Below, piece by piece: positions 26,955 through 36,837 of a stretch of DNA of 64,000 nucleotides. This stretch comes from DATAUD01 sp036501665. Its GTDB lineage: Bacteria; Verrucomicrobiota; Verrucomicrobiia; Limisphaerales; Palsa-1400. A program made the position numbers and the translations under genes. The stretch lies in assembly GCA_036501665.1 (NCBI GenBank), contig DASXZW010000113.1:1-64000 (forward strand), given 5' to 3'. Below the pieces are notes generated by a model. The model was given only the letters and a program-made list of their open reading frames with translations. It was not told the DNA's origin and did not search any database. Position 1 is the first letter of the stretch. The number at the start of each line of letters is the position of its first letter.

Positions 26955-27971
26955 ATGCAACAGCCAACAATGAGAAGGTTTGGTTTGATCCTGATTTGTA
27001 TGCTGGCATTTGTGGCGGTATCCGTCACGGCAGGCACTTACAAATTGACCGACGGGACACAAATCATCGGCGACCCGATTTCGATGACAGAGCGGGGGGT
27101 GCAGTTCAAGCTTTCCGACGCGTCTGTGCCTCCGCCCGTCGCGTGGGAAAAGTTGACGCCGGACGCGCTGAAAGACCTTTACGCTCACGCAACCTCGGCC
27201 AATGATCGCAAGCTGCTCCAACCGCTCATCGACGACATTCCCGTGACAGCTGTGAAGTTGAAAGACCTGCCGATCAACCCGGTTACTTTCCCCGAGCGGC
27301 CCACGCACAATCTCGGATTGTTCGCGATGTTTTCCAGTTCAGTCGGATTGGTGATCATCCTGGTTTTATACGGGGCCACCCTGTTTGCGGCGTATGAAGT
27401 TGCGCTGTATCGAAGGCAGCCCGTCGCAACCGTTTGCGGTTTGGCGGCCATTCCCTTTGTCGGCGTTCTAAGTCCGATAGCCTTCATCATGATGCCGGGC
27501 AAAGCGCCGCCTGCTGAAACGGCCGATGCGCCGCCGCCTCCTACCCCAGAAGTGGCGTTGCCCGGCACGACGCCGGTTGCGGCTACGGAAGCGCCCCGTC
27601 GCACACCTTCAGGCGCGGTGCGGGCTCCCATTCACATGCCGGGCGTCGAATCGCCTGTTGAGCAGCAAGCCATTCCCGAAACCCCGGCGTTTCCGGCGCC
27701 GATTGTTTTCGCGCGCGGGGATTATTCGTTCAACCGCCGTTTTTTTGAGACGAAGTTTCCGGGATTTTTCCGGGCAATTCGCGCGGAGGCTGAAAAAGAC
27801 CTTGTGCTGCTATTCAAAACGAGCCGGGGCGATTTTGTGGGCCGGCGGATTACGAACATTACTCCAAACGAACTTTACCTCCAGGTTTTCATCAATGATG
27901 TGACCGCTGATGAGATGATTCCTTTTACCGAGGTCATGGAGGTCCAAATCCGGCACAAAGACGCTCCATGA
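26955..27971 (+). CDS. Membrane protein of unknown function with SH3-like ends
   Basis: From ATG 26955 (an alternative ATG at 26970) the 338-aa protein has a signal peptide and a short domain with 'YKLTDGTQIIGDPISMTERGVQF', typical of small SH3-like beta folds. Two membrane segments follow (about residues 120-145 and 155-180), then a Pro/Ala-rich linker with 'PPPTPEV', and a C-terminal domain with a matching beta pattern 'VLLFKTSRGDFVGRRITNI'. The stop overlaps the adenylate-kinase-like start (ATGA), so it heads that operon. No family name known to me. Confidence 0.8.
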   Translation: MQQPTMRRFGLILICMLAFVAVSVTAGTYKLTDGTQIIGDPISMTERGVQFKLSDASVPPPVAWEKLTPDALKDLYAHATSANDRKLLQPLIDDIPVTAVKLKDLPINPVTFPERPTHNLGLFAMFSSSVGLVIILVLYGATLFAAYEVALYRRQPVATVCGLAAIPFVGVLSPIAFIMMPGKAPPAETADAPPPPTPEVALPGTTPVAATEAPRRTPSGAVRAPIHMPGVESPVEQQAIPETPAFPAPIVFARGDYSFNRRFFETKFPGFFRAIRAEAEKDLVLLFKTSRGDFVGRRITNITPNELYLQVFINDVTADEMIPFTEVMEVQIRHKDAP

Positions 27972-28582
27972 AATCCGCAAAATCACGAAAATCATCCAAA
28001 CTTCGCGCCATTCTGCTTTTCGGCGCGCCGGGATCGGGCAAGGGCACCCAAGGTAAAATCCTCGGCACGATTCCCAATTATTATCATTTTTCCTGCGGCG
28101 ACGTTTTCCGCAACCTGACTCCAGATTCACCGCTTGGAAGAAAGTTTTTGCATTACTCGAGCAAGGGCCAATTGGTTCCAGATGAACCAACGATCGAACT
28201 CTGGCGGCTTAATATTCAGGTGGCTGAGATGAGTGGCCGTTTCAATCCAGCAACTGACACGGTCGTGCTGGATGGAATTCCGCGCAATCCTCAACAAGCC
28301 CGGATGCTGCAAAGCATGGTCAAGGTGCAGTTCCTCTTTTATCTCAGTTGCCCGGACATGAGCCGCCTGGTGGCGCGCCTGCAACGGCGCGCATTGCGGG
28401 AAAATCGTCTTGACGACGCGAACATCGAGGTCATCACAGAGCGGTTGCACATTTACGAACGGGAAACGCGTCCGGTGCTCGATTTTTACGGGCCTGAGAT
28501 CGTGCGAACGATTGATTCCACGAAGACTCCCGTCAATGTTTTGCGCGACATTTTGCGCATCCTCGCCCACGCTGCTGTTTGA
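27968..28582 (+). CDS. Adenylate kinase-like nucleoside monophosphate kinase
   Basis: A 204-aa P-loop kinase: LFGAPGSGKGTQ (P-loop), 'SCGDVFRNL' (NMP-binding), 'VLDGIPRNPQQA' (Walker B region) and 'RALRENRLDD'. The LID lacks zinc cysteines and is short; in AMP kinases the segment is usually DGFPRT, here DGIPRN. It probably interconverts ATP, AMP and ADP. It is tightly coupled to the membrane protein upstream (4-nt overlap) and to fmt downstream (TGATG). Confidence 0.88.
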   Translation: MKSAKSRKSSKLRAILLFGAPGSGKGTQGKILGTIPNYYHFSCGDVFRNLTPDSPLGRKFLHYSSKGQLVPDEPTIELWRLNIQVAEMSGRFNPATDTVVLDGIPRNPQQARMLQSMVKVQFLFYLSCPDMSRLVARLQRRALRENRLDDANIEVITERLHIYERETRPVLDFYGPEIVRTIDSTKTPVNVLRDILRILAHAAV

Positions 28583-29508
28583 TGCCATTGCGAATCGTGT
28601 TCATGGGAACCGCCGAACTGGCGCGGGCAAGCTTGCGCGCTTTGCTGGCGCCGGACCTGTTTAATGTCGTTGCAGTCGTCACGCAACCGGACAGGCCAAA
28701 AGGTCGCGACCTCAAGCCGCAACCCTCCGTCGTCAAGACAACTGCTCTCGAAGCGGGTTTACAAGTGCTTCAACCAGAAAAGGCCCGCAACCCGGAATTC
28801 GTATCAAGCCTGGCTGAATTGAAGCCGGAGGTCATTGTTGTCGCGGCATACGGCCAGATTTTACCGCCGTCGATTCTGGAACTGCCGAAATTTGGCTGCG
28901 TCAACGTCCATGCGTCTCTTCTCCCGAAATACCGCGGGGCCGCGCCGATTCAATGGGCGATTATTGACAACGAATCGGAAACAGGCGTGACGATCATGCG
29001 GATGGCCGCGGGCCTCGACACCGGGGACATTCTGACAACCAAGGCGACGCCAATTGGTCCTGACGAAACTGGCGAAGAATTGCACGATCGCCTCGCCCTG
29101 CTTGGCGCGGAATTGCTGGTCAACACACTTCCCGAATATTGCAGTGGGGCGATTCAGCCGATTCCGCAGGATAACGCCGCCGCCACGTACGCGCGAAAAA
29201 TCACGCGAGAAGATGGGCGATTGGACTGGTCGCTTCCGGCGCTGGTTTTGCGAAACCGACTCAGGGCATTCACGCCCTGGCCGGGAGCTTACGCTGAATT
29301 GTCAATTCGCGGAAAACCCCGAACGGTAAAGTTTTCGCGGGCAACAGTCGTTCCATCGCTAGGTCAACCAGGCCAGATATTACAGGCGGACCGTAACGGC
29401 GTCGTGATTGCGTGTGGCGCGGACGCATTGCGATTCGAGCAGTTTCAACTTGAAGGCGGAAGAAAGATGACCGCCGCGGAATTTATTGCGGGCCACCCGC
29501 TGTTCTAA
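28582..29508 (+). CDS. fmt: Methionyl-tRNA formyltransferase
   Basis: Fmt formylates initiator Met-tRNA with 10-formyl-THF. The 308-aa protein starts 'MPLRIVFMGT' and has the catalytic motif 'GCVNVHASLLPKYRGAAPIQWAI' (Asn, His, and downstream Asp in 'AAGLDTGDIL'), plus the C-terminal tRNA-binding domain ('WPGAYAEL'). Start ATG 28582 overlaps the kinase stop by one base. Normal length; peptide deformylase is not adjacent in this window. Confidence 0.96.
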   Translation: MPLRIVFMGTAELARASLRALLAPDLFNVVAVVTQPDRPKGRDLKPQPSVVKTTALEAGLQVLQPEKARNPEFVSSLAELKPEVIVVAAYGQILPPSILELPKFGCVNVHASLLPKYRGAAPIQWAIIDNESETGVTIMRMAAGLDTGDILTTKATPIGPDETGEELHDRLALLGAELLVNTLPEYCSGAIQPIPQDNAAATYARKITREDGRLDWSLPALVLRNRLRAFTPWPGAYAELSIRGKPRTVKFSRATVVPSLGQPGQILQADRNGVVIACGADALRFEQFQLEGGRKMTAAEFIAGHPLF

Positions 29509-29514
29509 TCTTGT

Positions 29515-29787
29515 ATGCATATGACGCGGAGCCGGGAGGGCGGGATGAGGCTGGCAATCGGTGTGGCTCTGGATTTGGTAGTGTTGCTTTGCTCAGCGAA
29601 TTTGGCGCGATCGGGTGGGGAAGGGGATTTTGCAGTCACTAATATTGCCGCGGCCGCCGGAGCGGTGGTTGTCCTTATTCCGATCTTCTGGCGAGGCGAA
29701 CCGTGGCAGGCTGCCGCATCTATTGCGTTTCTTCTGCTTCCGGTCATGGTGCTTTGGGCCGTTGTGGACACAATTATCCACAAATGA
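29515..29787 (+). CDS. Small three-helix membrane protein
   Basis: A 90-aa hydrophobic product with predicted membrane helices at about residues 11-28, 41-58 and 66-86. It starts 6 nt after fmt, so it is probably co-transcribed. A second ATG lies two codons further on. No family recognised. Confidence 0.6.
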   Translation: MHMTRSREGGMRLAIGVALDLVVLLCSANLARSGGEGDFAVTNIAAAAGAVVVLIPIFWRGEPWQAAASIAFLLLPVMVLWAVVDTIIHK

Positions 29788-29840
29788 ATCGGGTGAAACG
29801 GGCGCCGGTTCGGACTGGCGTTTTTAATTCGGCTTCGAGA

Positions 29841-32579
29841 TTACGGCGCCTTGTAAACAATCTGCTCTTTGTTGATCATCGCGGAGTAGTCGGCCAGAAT
29901 ATGGCGGGCTTCCCTCAATGTTGGATCCGCTCCGGCTGGGTCCTCGGCGCTGGTTTCCGCGTCAGAAGCAAGAGCGTCGCTGTCGTCGTCAAAAGGCGAT
30001 GAGGTCACGGACGGGATGGAATTGGTCTTGGGCGGCACAGGCTGCAATTGCGCGAGGTCCACGTTCTTCAAAGTCAGATCAAACACTTTTTCGTCCGACT
30101 TTTTGCGCGAAAGGCGTTCCTTCCGGCGCGCCTCGGCGCGGTCCCGGCGCATTTTTTGGTCCGCCAACCGGCCTTCTTTGTTCAGGGAAATGCTCTTGTC
30201 CGCCTGGTCCTTCAAATAATCCGCGATGTCCTGTTGGATGTAGGTAAAATCAGGATCGGAAGCGATGCGGTGTTTGGAGAGTTCCAGCAATTGGCTCAAG
30301 TAAGGAGTAACCTGGTTGAGATTTTTTGGATCGGCGCTGGTGACTTCGTCACAGGGAAGAGCGTTGGGCAGGGCACTTTCGCCCACGTCGTCGGTGGCGT
30401 AATTCCAAACCGATGGCAGTTCGATATCCGACACCACGCCTTTAAGCTGGGTGGAAACACCGGCGGCGCGATAAAATTTCTTGATGGTGACTTTGAGCGA
30501 ACCAGGGTCGTACGCGGCATCAAGGCGTCGTTGCTGCATAAACGGCGCGAGGCGTTGCATCGTTTGCACGGTTCCTTTTCCAAAAGTGGAGTGGTCGCCG
30601 ACAATCAGCGCGCGATTGTAATCCTGCAACGCGCCCGCGAGAATTTCCGAAGCGGACGCGCTGAACCGGCTCGTCAAGATAACGAGCGGCCCAGAGTAAA
30701 GCACCGATGCATTGTGGGAGGGGTCTGTGACAACGTCGCCGTTGGGATCTTTGGTCTGCACAACAGGCCCGCGTGGGACAAACAACCCGGTCAGTTTGAT
30801 CGCTTCTTCCAGATAACCACCGCCGTTGCGACGCAAGTCGAGGATAATCCCGTTTACGTGCTCCTTCTCAAATCTTTTGATCAGTCGCGCAACATCCGTC
30901 GTCGTATCCACGGAACCGCCTTTGGCGCCGGCTGACTCATCGTCATTCGCGTAGAACGAGGGCAAGTCTATTACACCGAGCTTCATCTCACCATGCCCGT
31001 TGGCTTTCGGTTCTTCATAAAGGCGCGCTTTTGCCGCCGAATCTTCGAGCTTGATTTCATCGCGGACGAGGGAGACTTCCTTATGCACGGACGAATCGGC
31101 AGCAGTGGACGGAATGTACGTCAGCGTGACTTGAGTTCCTTTTGGCCCGCGAATCATTTCCACGACCTTGTCCAGCGGCATGCCGACAACATCGACCGAT
31201 TCGCCGTTGGTTTGCGCGACTGCAATAATCCGGTCGCCGGCTTTCAACTTGCCGTCTTTCGCGGCGGGGCCTTCCTTAAGCTCAAGAATCTGGCAATAGC
31301 CGTCTTTCTGCTCCAGCAATGCGCCAATGCCAAAAAGGGAAAGCTTCATCATGATCTCAAAATTCTCTGCCTCAGCGTGACCCATGTAATCGGAATGGGG
31401 GTCGTACGCGCGTGCCAGCGAGTTGATATACAACTCAAACACGCGGTCGCGGTCCAAATCCTTGTAATTCTTGAGACTGGCGACGTAATGATTCGTCAGC
31501 GTCTTGTAAATCTCAGGGAGATTCTTCTGATTCAAGTGAATGACAGCCTCCAACGCCGCAGCGTTGTTGGTTTCGGTTTTTGGATGATGAAAGCTGATGT
31601 CGCCCAGCAGTTCGCCCGATGCTGTGAAAATCTCGTTTGTGGTTTTCTTAAGATTATCACGCGATGCAAGATCGACATGGACCGTGATATTTGATGTCCC
31701 ATTTGCCGAAGATTCGATCTTGCCAAATTCGTGGCCGTTCTTTGCGTGAAATTCCTTGGGAAGATAGTCAAAGCTCAATGGGTGCAATTTATCGCGGGTC
31801 AGAGCGACTTCCCCGCCTTTGGCATCAAGCGTTACCGGCCCGGTGAATTGGATGTCCTGCGAAGTAAGAAGCTGGTCAAGATATTCGCATCGCAATTCCT
31901 CGCGCCAGAATTGGCGGGCTTCGTTCATGTCTTGCGGACTGGGAAGAGTGTGACGGTTGGCCACAAAACGTTCGTTGTCTTTAAACTCAAATTTTTCAGT
32001 GGCCAGCAAGTTGGTGACGTAGTTGACGCGTTCGGATGCGCGCTCGATGAAACGGGCAAAAATCTTCCAACACGGGCTGGTGTCGTGGTCTTTGACGGTC
32101 AAGTCCTGGAGATTCGTGCGATAGGCATCGAATTCCGCCATGTCGGACTTAAGAAAATACATGTGCGAATAATCGAGCGAATCCAGATAGCGATCCAAGA
32201 ACCGCCCGGCGATTTCCTGGTCGAAGGGATGCTGGGAATATTGGTAAGTCTCAAGCAACTCGGCGACAATCCGGGCGATATTCGCATCAGTCGGGTCTTG
32301 CGCCTTGCGAAGCATGTCGGCTGGAGTGATGACATTCGTCTGGTGATTCGCCGGCGGCGTGGAGTCGTTTGGAGCCTCAACATGGAGCTGGACAGGTTGA
32401 TCCGGAACCGGCCCATCTGGCGCCACAGGGCTAGTGGGAGATTGCTTGATCCCATGCGGATTACCTAAAGTCGGCCGCGCCGAGTCTTCGGGCGGAGCGC
32501 CTTGGGAGACGGAACAGAATTGCAGAAGGGTTACGACCAGCGCCAAACGGCTGGCTGTCAACAGATATCGAAGTGTCAT
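29841..32579 (-). CDS. prc: Tail-specific protease (Prc/CtpA family)
   Basis: The 912-aa periplasmic protease has a signal peptide, a long N-terminal helical domain (DUF3340-type, about residues 90-380), a PDZ domain (about 410-500, 'FGIGALLEQ...LKAGDRIIAV'), the S41 peptidase core with 'ILDLRRNGGG', Ser in 'FSASASEIL' and Lys in 'TFGKGTVQT', and a C-terminal DUF3340-like tail with charged helices. Such enzymes degrade periplasmic proteins from their C-termini and process penicillin-binding-protein regulators. Length is larger than E. coli Prc (682 aa), partly because of Pro-rich and acidic insertions at both ends. Confidence 0.93.
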   Translation of the reverse strand: MTLRYLLTASRLALVVTLLQFCSVSQGAPPEDSARPTLGNPHGIKQSPTSPVAPDGPVPDQPVQLHVEAPNDSTPPANHQTNVITPADMLRKAQDPTDANIARIVAELLETYQYSQHPFDQEIAGRFLDRYLDSLDYSHMYFLKSDMAEFDAYRTNLQDLTVKDHDTSPCWKIFARFIERASERVNYVTNLLATEKFEFKDNERFVANRHTLPSPQDMNEARQFWREELRCEYLDQLLTSQDIQFTGPVTLDAKGGEVALTRDKLHPLSFDYLPKEFHAKNGHEFGKIESSANGTSNITVHVDLASRDNLKKTTNEIFTASGELLGDISFHHPKTETNNAAALEAVIHLNQKNLPEIYKTLTNHYVASLKNYKDLDRDRVFELYINSLARAYDPHSDYMGHAEAENFEIMMKLSLFGIGALLEQKDGYCQILELKEGPAAKDGKLKAGDRIIAVAQTNGESVDVVGMPLDKVVEMIRGPKGTQVTLTYIPSTAADSSVHKEVSLVRDEIKLEDSAAKARLYEEPKANGHGEMKLGVIDLPSFYANDDESAGAKGGSVDTTTDVARLIKRFEKEHVNGIILDLRRNGGGYLEEAIKLTGLFVPRGPVVQTKDPNGDVVTDPSHNASVLYSGPLVILTSRFSASASEILAGALQDYNRALIVGDHSTFGKGTVQTMQRLAPFMQQRRLDAAYDPGSLKVTIKKFYRAAGVSTQLKGVVSDIELPSVWNYATDDVGESALPNALPCDEVTSADPKNLNQVTPYLSQLLELSKHRIASDPDFTYIQQDIADYLKDQADKSISLNKEGRLADQKMRRDRAEARRKERLSRKKSDEKVFDLTLKNVDLAQLQPVPPKTNSIPSVTSSPFDDDSDALASDAETSAEDPAGADPTLREARHILADYSAMINKEQIVYKAP

Positions 32580-32947
32580 TCGCTAAATTCCAATGTTTTA
32601 CTGTCTGCCAGGCTCCGCTTTTACCCTAGCACCGTCGTAATGCGACGCACTGACGCGTCCTAAAGTATCAAAGTATCGGCCTTTTGCCAATGGAGATTAA
32701 ACATTTGCAACTTTTCCAGCAATCTGTGAAGAAGCGTTCTGGCTGCTGCGTCTAAGTGGGCCTTTCCTGAATCCTCCTTGTATTGCTCCAGACCATTCTC
32801 GGAGGATGAAAACTCCTATGGACGAAAATTCCAGCCTCCTGACCGAACCTTTACCAGCCTTGATTAACCTTGATTGAACAATAGCGGGGAGTATGGAAAT
32901 ATGGTGCGTTGATGTTGTTGTAGAACAGTCCATTATGACGTTGTTTT
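32580..32947. other. Intergenic gap between divergent genes
   Basis: No gene is apparent in this 368-bp gap. A duplicated word, CCTTGATTAACCTTGATTGAAC, lies at 32859-32880, and the gap presumably holds the promoters of the leftward protease and the rightward secreted protein. Nothing else could be assigned. Confidence 0.4.
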
Positions 32948-34513
32948 ATGACGAAAATATTTTCCAGACTTACCGTTGAGTGGTTCACCGCCGGGATGAT
33001 GGTGATCTGCCTGAATGTCGCCTGCGCGGATGAGATTCATTGGCCTGAAAAACAGTTGCTGCCGAGATTTGCCGCTCCAGCGGGGATGTTGGAGTGCGTG
33101 GATGTCAGTTCCCTCAGCGGAGCGGAGTATGACCTGTTGAGTTCGCTGGAAGGGATCGTTAACCGGAAGAAGCCTCGCATGGCCTGTGCGACACGCGGCG
33201 AAGAAGGCAAAATGACTTGGCTCGACCTGCACAAGCTTCCTTACCGGATGGTCGGCGGCGACGAGGAAATGCTGAAATATCAGAGCATGATCAGGGGCTT
33301 GGTGGTGACCGATCCCGATCAACCACATACCTTGAATCTTGCGACGACAATCGCCGGGATAAAGAATGAATTGATCTGCGATCCCAGCTTGTTGAAAAAG
33401 CTGACGAACGCCCCATTTCGATTTCCTATTGTTGACGATTTGCGCGGTCGTTTCCTGGACAAATACGCCGTCTATGGTTATCTCTACACCAATTTTTGGC
33501 CGCAATGCACGCATCGCATTTTCGCGGGCATGGGACCGGGGTTGCACGGCCATCTCCGCGATTACCTGGTGGCGATGCGGGTCGCGACAGTGTGGCTCGG
33601 CCCCGGCAACGAGCGAGACGCCCAATTGTTGCGGATGTTCGCCGGCGGCATGAAGCCTGTCCACGGCGTTTACATGGGGTGGTGGCCCGGCGAAGGCGAC
33701 GGATTGGAATTCATCGCGCGTTACGGAATCCCTGTGCTGGCGAGTGACTTCCTCTGCAACGCGACCATTTTCAGTGGCACAAGGCGCGCCATTCGAGTTC
33801 CTAAAATCCCGCCGCCTCCTCCGATCGAGAACAAAGTCTATGTCGCCCTTATTCTGAGCGACGGCGACAACGTGCAATACATGCAGCACGCGATGAAAAA
33901 ATATTGGGATGAGCCAGCGCGCGGCAGCATTCCCATCGGGTGGACTGCTTCTCCGTTGGCTGTGGATATTGACCCACCCATGCTCGACTATTATTGGACG
34001 ACGGCAACCACCAACGACTGCCTGGTTTCCGGGCCTTCGGGAGCGGGTTACGCGCACGTCAATCATTGGGATTCCCAGAATCTCGCTGCTTTCACCCGCG
34101 TTTCAGCGCCTTACTTGAAGCAAAGCGGCCTGCGAGTCATTACAATTTGGGACAGAGTCAACGATAATGTCGCGCGCGCCTTTGCCACCAACTGCTCCAC
34201 ACTTCTGGGGTTGACTGATCAAAGCGGCAAATACAGCAAAGTGAATCTTGGACTGCAAACCATTCGCCTCACGCCAACCTACACCTCGACCGTCGGCGAA
34301 ATGATTGCGGGCATCACGAACGCAGCAGCAGGGTGGAACGGCAACGCGCCGCTTTTCATCGCCGCGCAATCGGATGTCTGGCACTTGGGGCCGTCGGGCT
34401 TGGCTAAAGTTGCAGAAGCTTTAGACGGTTCGGAATACAAATTGGTCAGGCCTGATCAGTTGTTTTTGCTGGCAAAGCAGGCGCAGAAAAAGAAGCAGGG
34501 ATCGGCGCGATAG
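32948..34513 (+). CDS. GxGYxYP-family putative glycoside hydrolase
   Basis: The 521-aa product has a signal peptide and the features of the GxGYxYP family (PF14323 with its N-terminal partner): 'EGIVNRKKPRM', 'YVALILSDGDNVQY', 'GWTASPLAVDIDPP' and the name-giving segment here as GPSGAGYAHV. The family is considered a putative glycoside hydrolase because of its genomic context in gut and environmental polysaccharide degraders; activity is unproven. It is followed after 3 nt by a sulfatase, suggesting a shared polysaccharide target such as a sulfated glycan. Confidence 0.85.
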   Translation: MTKIFSRLTVEWFTAGMMVICLNVACADEIHWPEKQLLPRFAAPAGMLECVDVSSLSGAEYDLLSSLEGIVNRKKPRMACATRGEEGKMTWLDLHKLPYRMVGGDEEMLKYQSMIRGLVVTDPDQPHTLNLATTIAGIKNELICDPSLLKKLTNAPFRFPIVDDLRGRFLDKYAVYGYLYTNFWPQCTHRIFAGMGPGLHGHLRDYLVAMRVATVWLGPGNERDAQLLRMFAGGMKPVHGVYMGWWPGEGDGLEFIARYGIPVLASDFLCNATIFSGTRRAIRVPKIPPPPPIENKVYVALILSDGDNVQYMQHAMKKYWDEPARGSIPIGWTASPLAVDIDPPMLDYYWTTATTNDCLVSGPSGAGYAHVNHWDSQNLAAFTRVSAPYLKQSGLRVITIWDRVNDNVARAFATNCSTLLGLTDQSGKYSKVNLGLQTIRLTPTYTSTVGEMIAGITNAAAGWNGNAPLFIAAQSDVWHLGPSGLAKVAEALDGSEYKLVRPDQLFLLAKQAQKKKQGSAR

Positions 34514-34546
34514 AGCGTGAGAACGGTGGTCAAATCGCTTCAATTC

Positions 34547-35938
34547 ATGACGATACCAAAGCTGTTTTTTACGCTGCTGTTGAGCTTTGCTCTTTTCGCG
34601 CGCGCGGCAGAGAATGCGACGCGTCCCAACATTCTGTTCATCCTCAGCGACGATCAGCGTTGGAACACGCTTCACTGCATGGGCGACACCCGAATCGTTA
34701 CGCCGAACCTGGACCGACTTGCGCGGGATGGTGTGCTGTTCCAAAACCACTTTGTCACCACATCAATCTGCTGCTGCAGCCGCGCGTCCATCTTCACCGG
34801 CCAATATATGCGGCGACACGGCATCACGAATTTCGAGAAATCGTTCCCGCCCGCGCAGTGGGCGGAGACTTATCCTGCCCTGTTGCGGCAACACGGCTAC
34901 CGGACAGGATTTATTGGCAAGTTCGGCGTCGGCAATGACAAGTCGGTAAACGCGATGACCAACCAATTTGATTACTGGCGTGGCGTTCCCGGTCAGGGTG
35001 GAACGTATTTCATCGAGCCGAACGATCCGAGCCGGACGCACGCGACCGCACGTTTTGGGGCGCAAGCGCTGGAGTTTCTACGGGGCACAACGCACAACCA
35101 GCCATTCTGCCTTTCGATCAGTTTCACCGCGCCGCACGCTCGCGATAACCTGCCGCATATGGAGCAATACACGCCCGACGACAGGGACAAATCACTTTAC
35201 ACCGGCATCCGGCTGCCAGAACCCGCAACGGCGACTGACGCGTTTTTTGATTTGCTGCCTAAATCCGTACAAAATTCCGAGGGGCGCAGACGCTGGCACT
35301 GGCGTTTCGACACCCCGCAAAAATACGAAGTCAGCGCGAAAAATTATTACCGCCTCATCTCAGGCATCGACCGTGAAGTGGGCCGAATCATGGCTGAGCT
35401 TGAGCAGCGCGGGCTGGCGAGCAACACAGTGATCATTTACACGTCCGATAATGGTTATTTTCTTGGGGACCGTGAACTGTCGGACAAGTGGTTCATGTAC
35501 GAGGAAAGCCTGCGCGTTCCGCTGATCATCTACGATCCGCGTGAGCCGAAGGCCAATCGCGCCCGGAAAGAGAGCGCGATGACTTTGAACATTGATTTTG
35601 CACCGACGCTGCTCGATCTGGCCGGAGTTATGCCTCCTGGCGGAACGCAGGGGCGCAGCCTTATCCCGTTGATAAAGAACCGACGGCCAGACGACTGGCG
35701 CACGGATTTTTTCTACGAGTACCACTTTGCGCCGGACATCATTCCGCCCAGCGAGGGCGTGCGTACCGAAAGATGGTCCTACATCCGCTGGACTGACGAG
35801 AGACCACCCATCGAGGAACTGTACGATCTCAAGACCGATCCGCTGGAGGGACATAATTTGGCGGCCAGCGCTCAAACCGCGACAACGCTCGCTCGGCTGC
35901 GTGCGCGATGGGAGCAATACCGGGAAGAGTTGAAATGA
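34547..35938 (+). CDS. Secreted arylsulfatase-type sulfatase with CxCxR active-site motif
   Basis: The product (463 aa from ATG 34547; frame open to GTG 34517) has a signal peptide and the alkaline-phosphatase-superfamily sulfatase fold: metal ligands in 'LSDDQRWNT', the active-site block TSICCCSRASIFTGQY, 'GKFGVGN', and 'YTSDNGYFLGDRE' near the C-terminus. In the usual motif C-x-P-S-R the formylglycine precursor is the first Cys (residue 85 counting from the GTG) and Pro stands at +2; here +2 is Cys. It probably desulfates carbohydrate together with the GxGYxYP neighbour, if the motif is still processed by the maturing enzyme. Confidence 0.9.
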   Translation: MTIPKLFFTLLLSFALFARAAENATRPNILFILSDDQRWNTLHCMGDTRIVTPNLDRLARDGVLFQNHFVTTSICCCSRASIFTGQYMRRHGITNFEKSFPPAQWAETYPALLRQHGYRTGFIGKFGVGNDKSVNAMTNQFDYWRGVPGQGGTYFIEPNDPSRTHATARFGAQALEFLRGTTHNQPFCLSISFTAPHARDNLPHMEQYTPDDRDKSLYTGIRLPEPATATDAFFDLLPKSVQNSEGRRRWHWRFDTPQKYEVSAKNYYRLISGIDREVGRIMAELEQRGLASNTVIIYTSDNGYFLGDRELSDKWFMYEESLRVPLIIYDPREPKANRARKESAMTLNIDFAPTLLDLAGVMPPGGTQGRSLIPLIKNRRPDDWRTDFFYEYHFAPDIIPPSEGVRTERWSYIRWTDERPPIEELYDLKTDPLEGHNLAASAQTATTLARLRARWEQYREELK

Positions 35939-36009
35939 AGGATGGAAACCCAGTCATGAGATTCATTGAACGCAATGGTTATCGCTCCATCCAAACAAGC
36001 AGTTTATGA

Positions 36010-36825
36010 TTCTGCAGAGAAAATTGGACCTCAAATGAAATCCGTCGTGCAGTCCGTCGCGCCGCTTCGTTGTCCGGTGTGCAACGTCTGGTGGATCTCG
36101 CAATCCAAAAGGATATTGCGTGGCTGGAAAAAGATTTACGCGCTCTAAGCAAATACGATGCGCTCTACTCATTTTTGGGAGACAGCGCCGAACTGCGGAA
36201 AACCTCATTGGAACATCTGAAGCGATATGTCCTTCCAAGACAACCGCTCTCTGTGTTAACGCGCGCCTGTTTTGATGCTGTTGTCGCGGAGGCCCGGCTG
36301 CGTCTTCCCGGGCTTGTGCCGCAGTTCATGGACCGGCTTGGGCCAATTTTGCAAGTACGTCAGCAAGTGCAGCAACGCATCGGCGCCCCTCCTGCAATTT
36401 CACGTTCCCGGACACTTTCTTCGCTTGGCCAACTGGGTGCGCCGTCCGTGGTTCGTGCGCCAAATCCGCTTGCTGGCGAGCTGGCTGGATTGGTGCCCGC
36501 GCGCTTTCTGGAGCGAATCGAATATGAGCGTTTACCTCATTTGTTGCGCTACTTGAAAGCGTTGCTCATCCGCAGCGAACGCGCGGCTTTGAATCCCGCG
36601 AAAGACCAGGAGCGCGTCGGCCAAATTGCTCCTTATAAAGCTGAGTTTGCCAAACTTCAGGCGAAGACCTCGGCATCTCCCGAATCGCAGCGTCAAATCG
36701 AAACATTTCGATGGATGTTTGAGGAGTTCAAGGTTTCCCTGTTCGCACAGGAGCTTGGCACGGCTATGCCGGTATCAGCCAAACGGCTCGACCAACAATT
36801 GGAAATTATTCAACAAACATCATAG
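36010..36825 (+). pseudogene. hrpA: C-terminal remnant of RNA helicase HrpA (DUF3418 region)
   Basis: An open stretch from 36010, which has no ATG start and follows an in-frame TGA at 36007, encodes about 271 residues ending at 36825. The C-terminal half aligns by eye with the end of HrpA: 'RLPHLLRYLKALLIRSERAA', 'NPAKDQERV', 'IETFRWMFEEFKVSLFAQEL' and 'PVSAKRLDQQLE'. Full HrpA has about 1300 residues with helicase motifs, none of which are present in the preceding sequence. The TTG at 36070 could allow translation of 251 residues, but a non-functional remnant is more likely. Confidence 0.75.
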
Positions 36826-36837
36826 CCTTTGGATGTC

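Noticed and set aside
32933..34066. 377-aa minus-strand frame across the GxGYxYP gene
   Set aside because: The plus strand has the family motifs and signal peptide; the antisense translation shows none.
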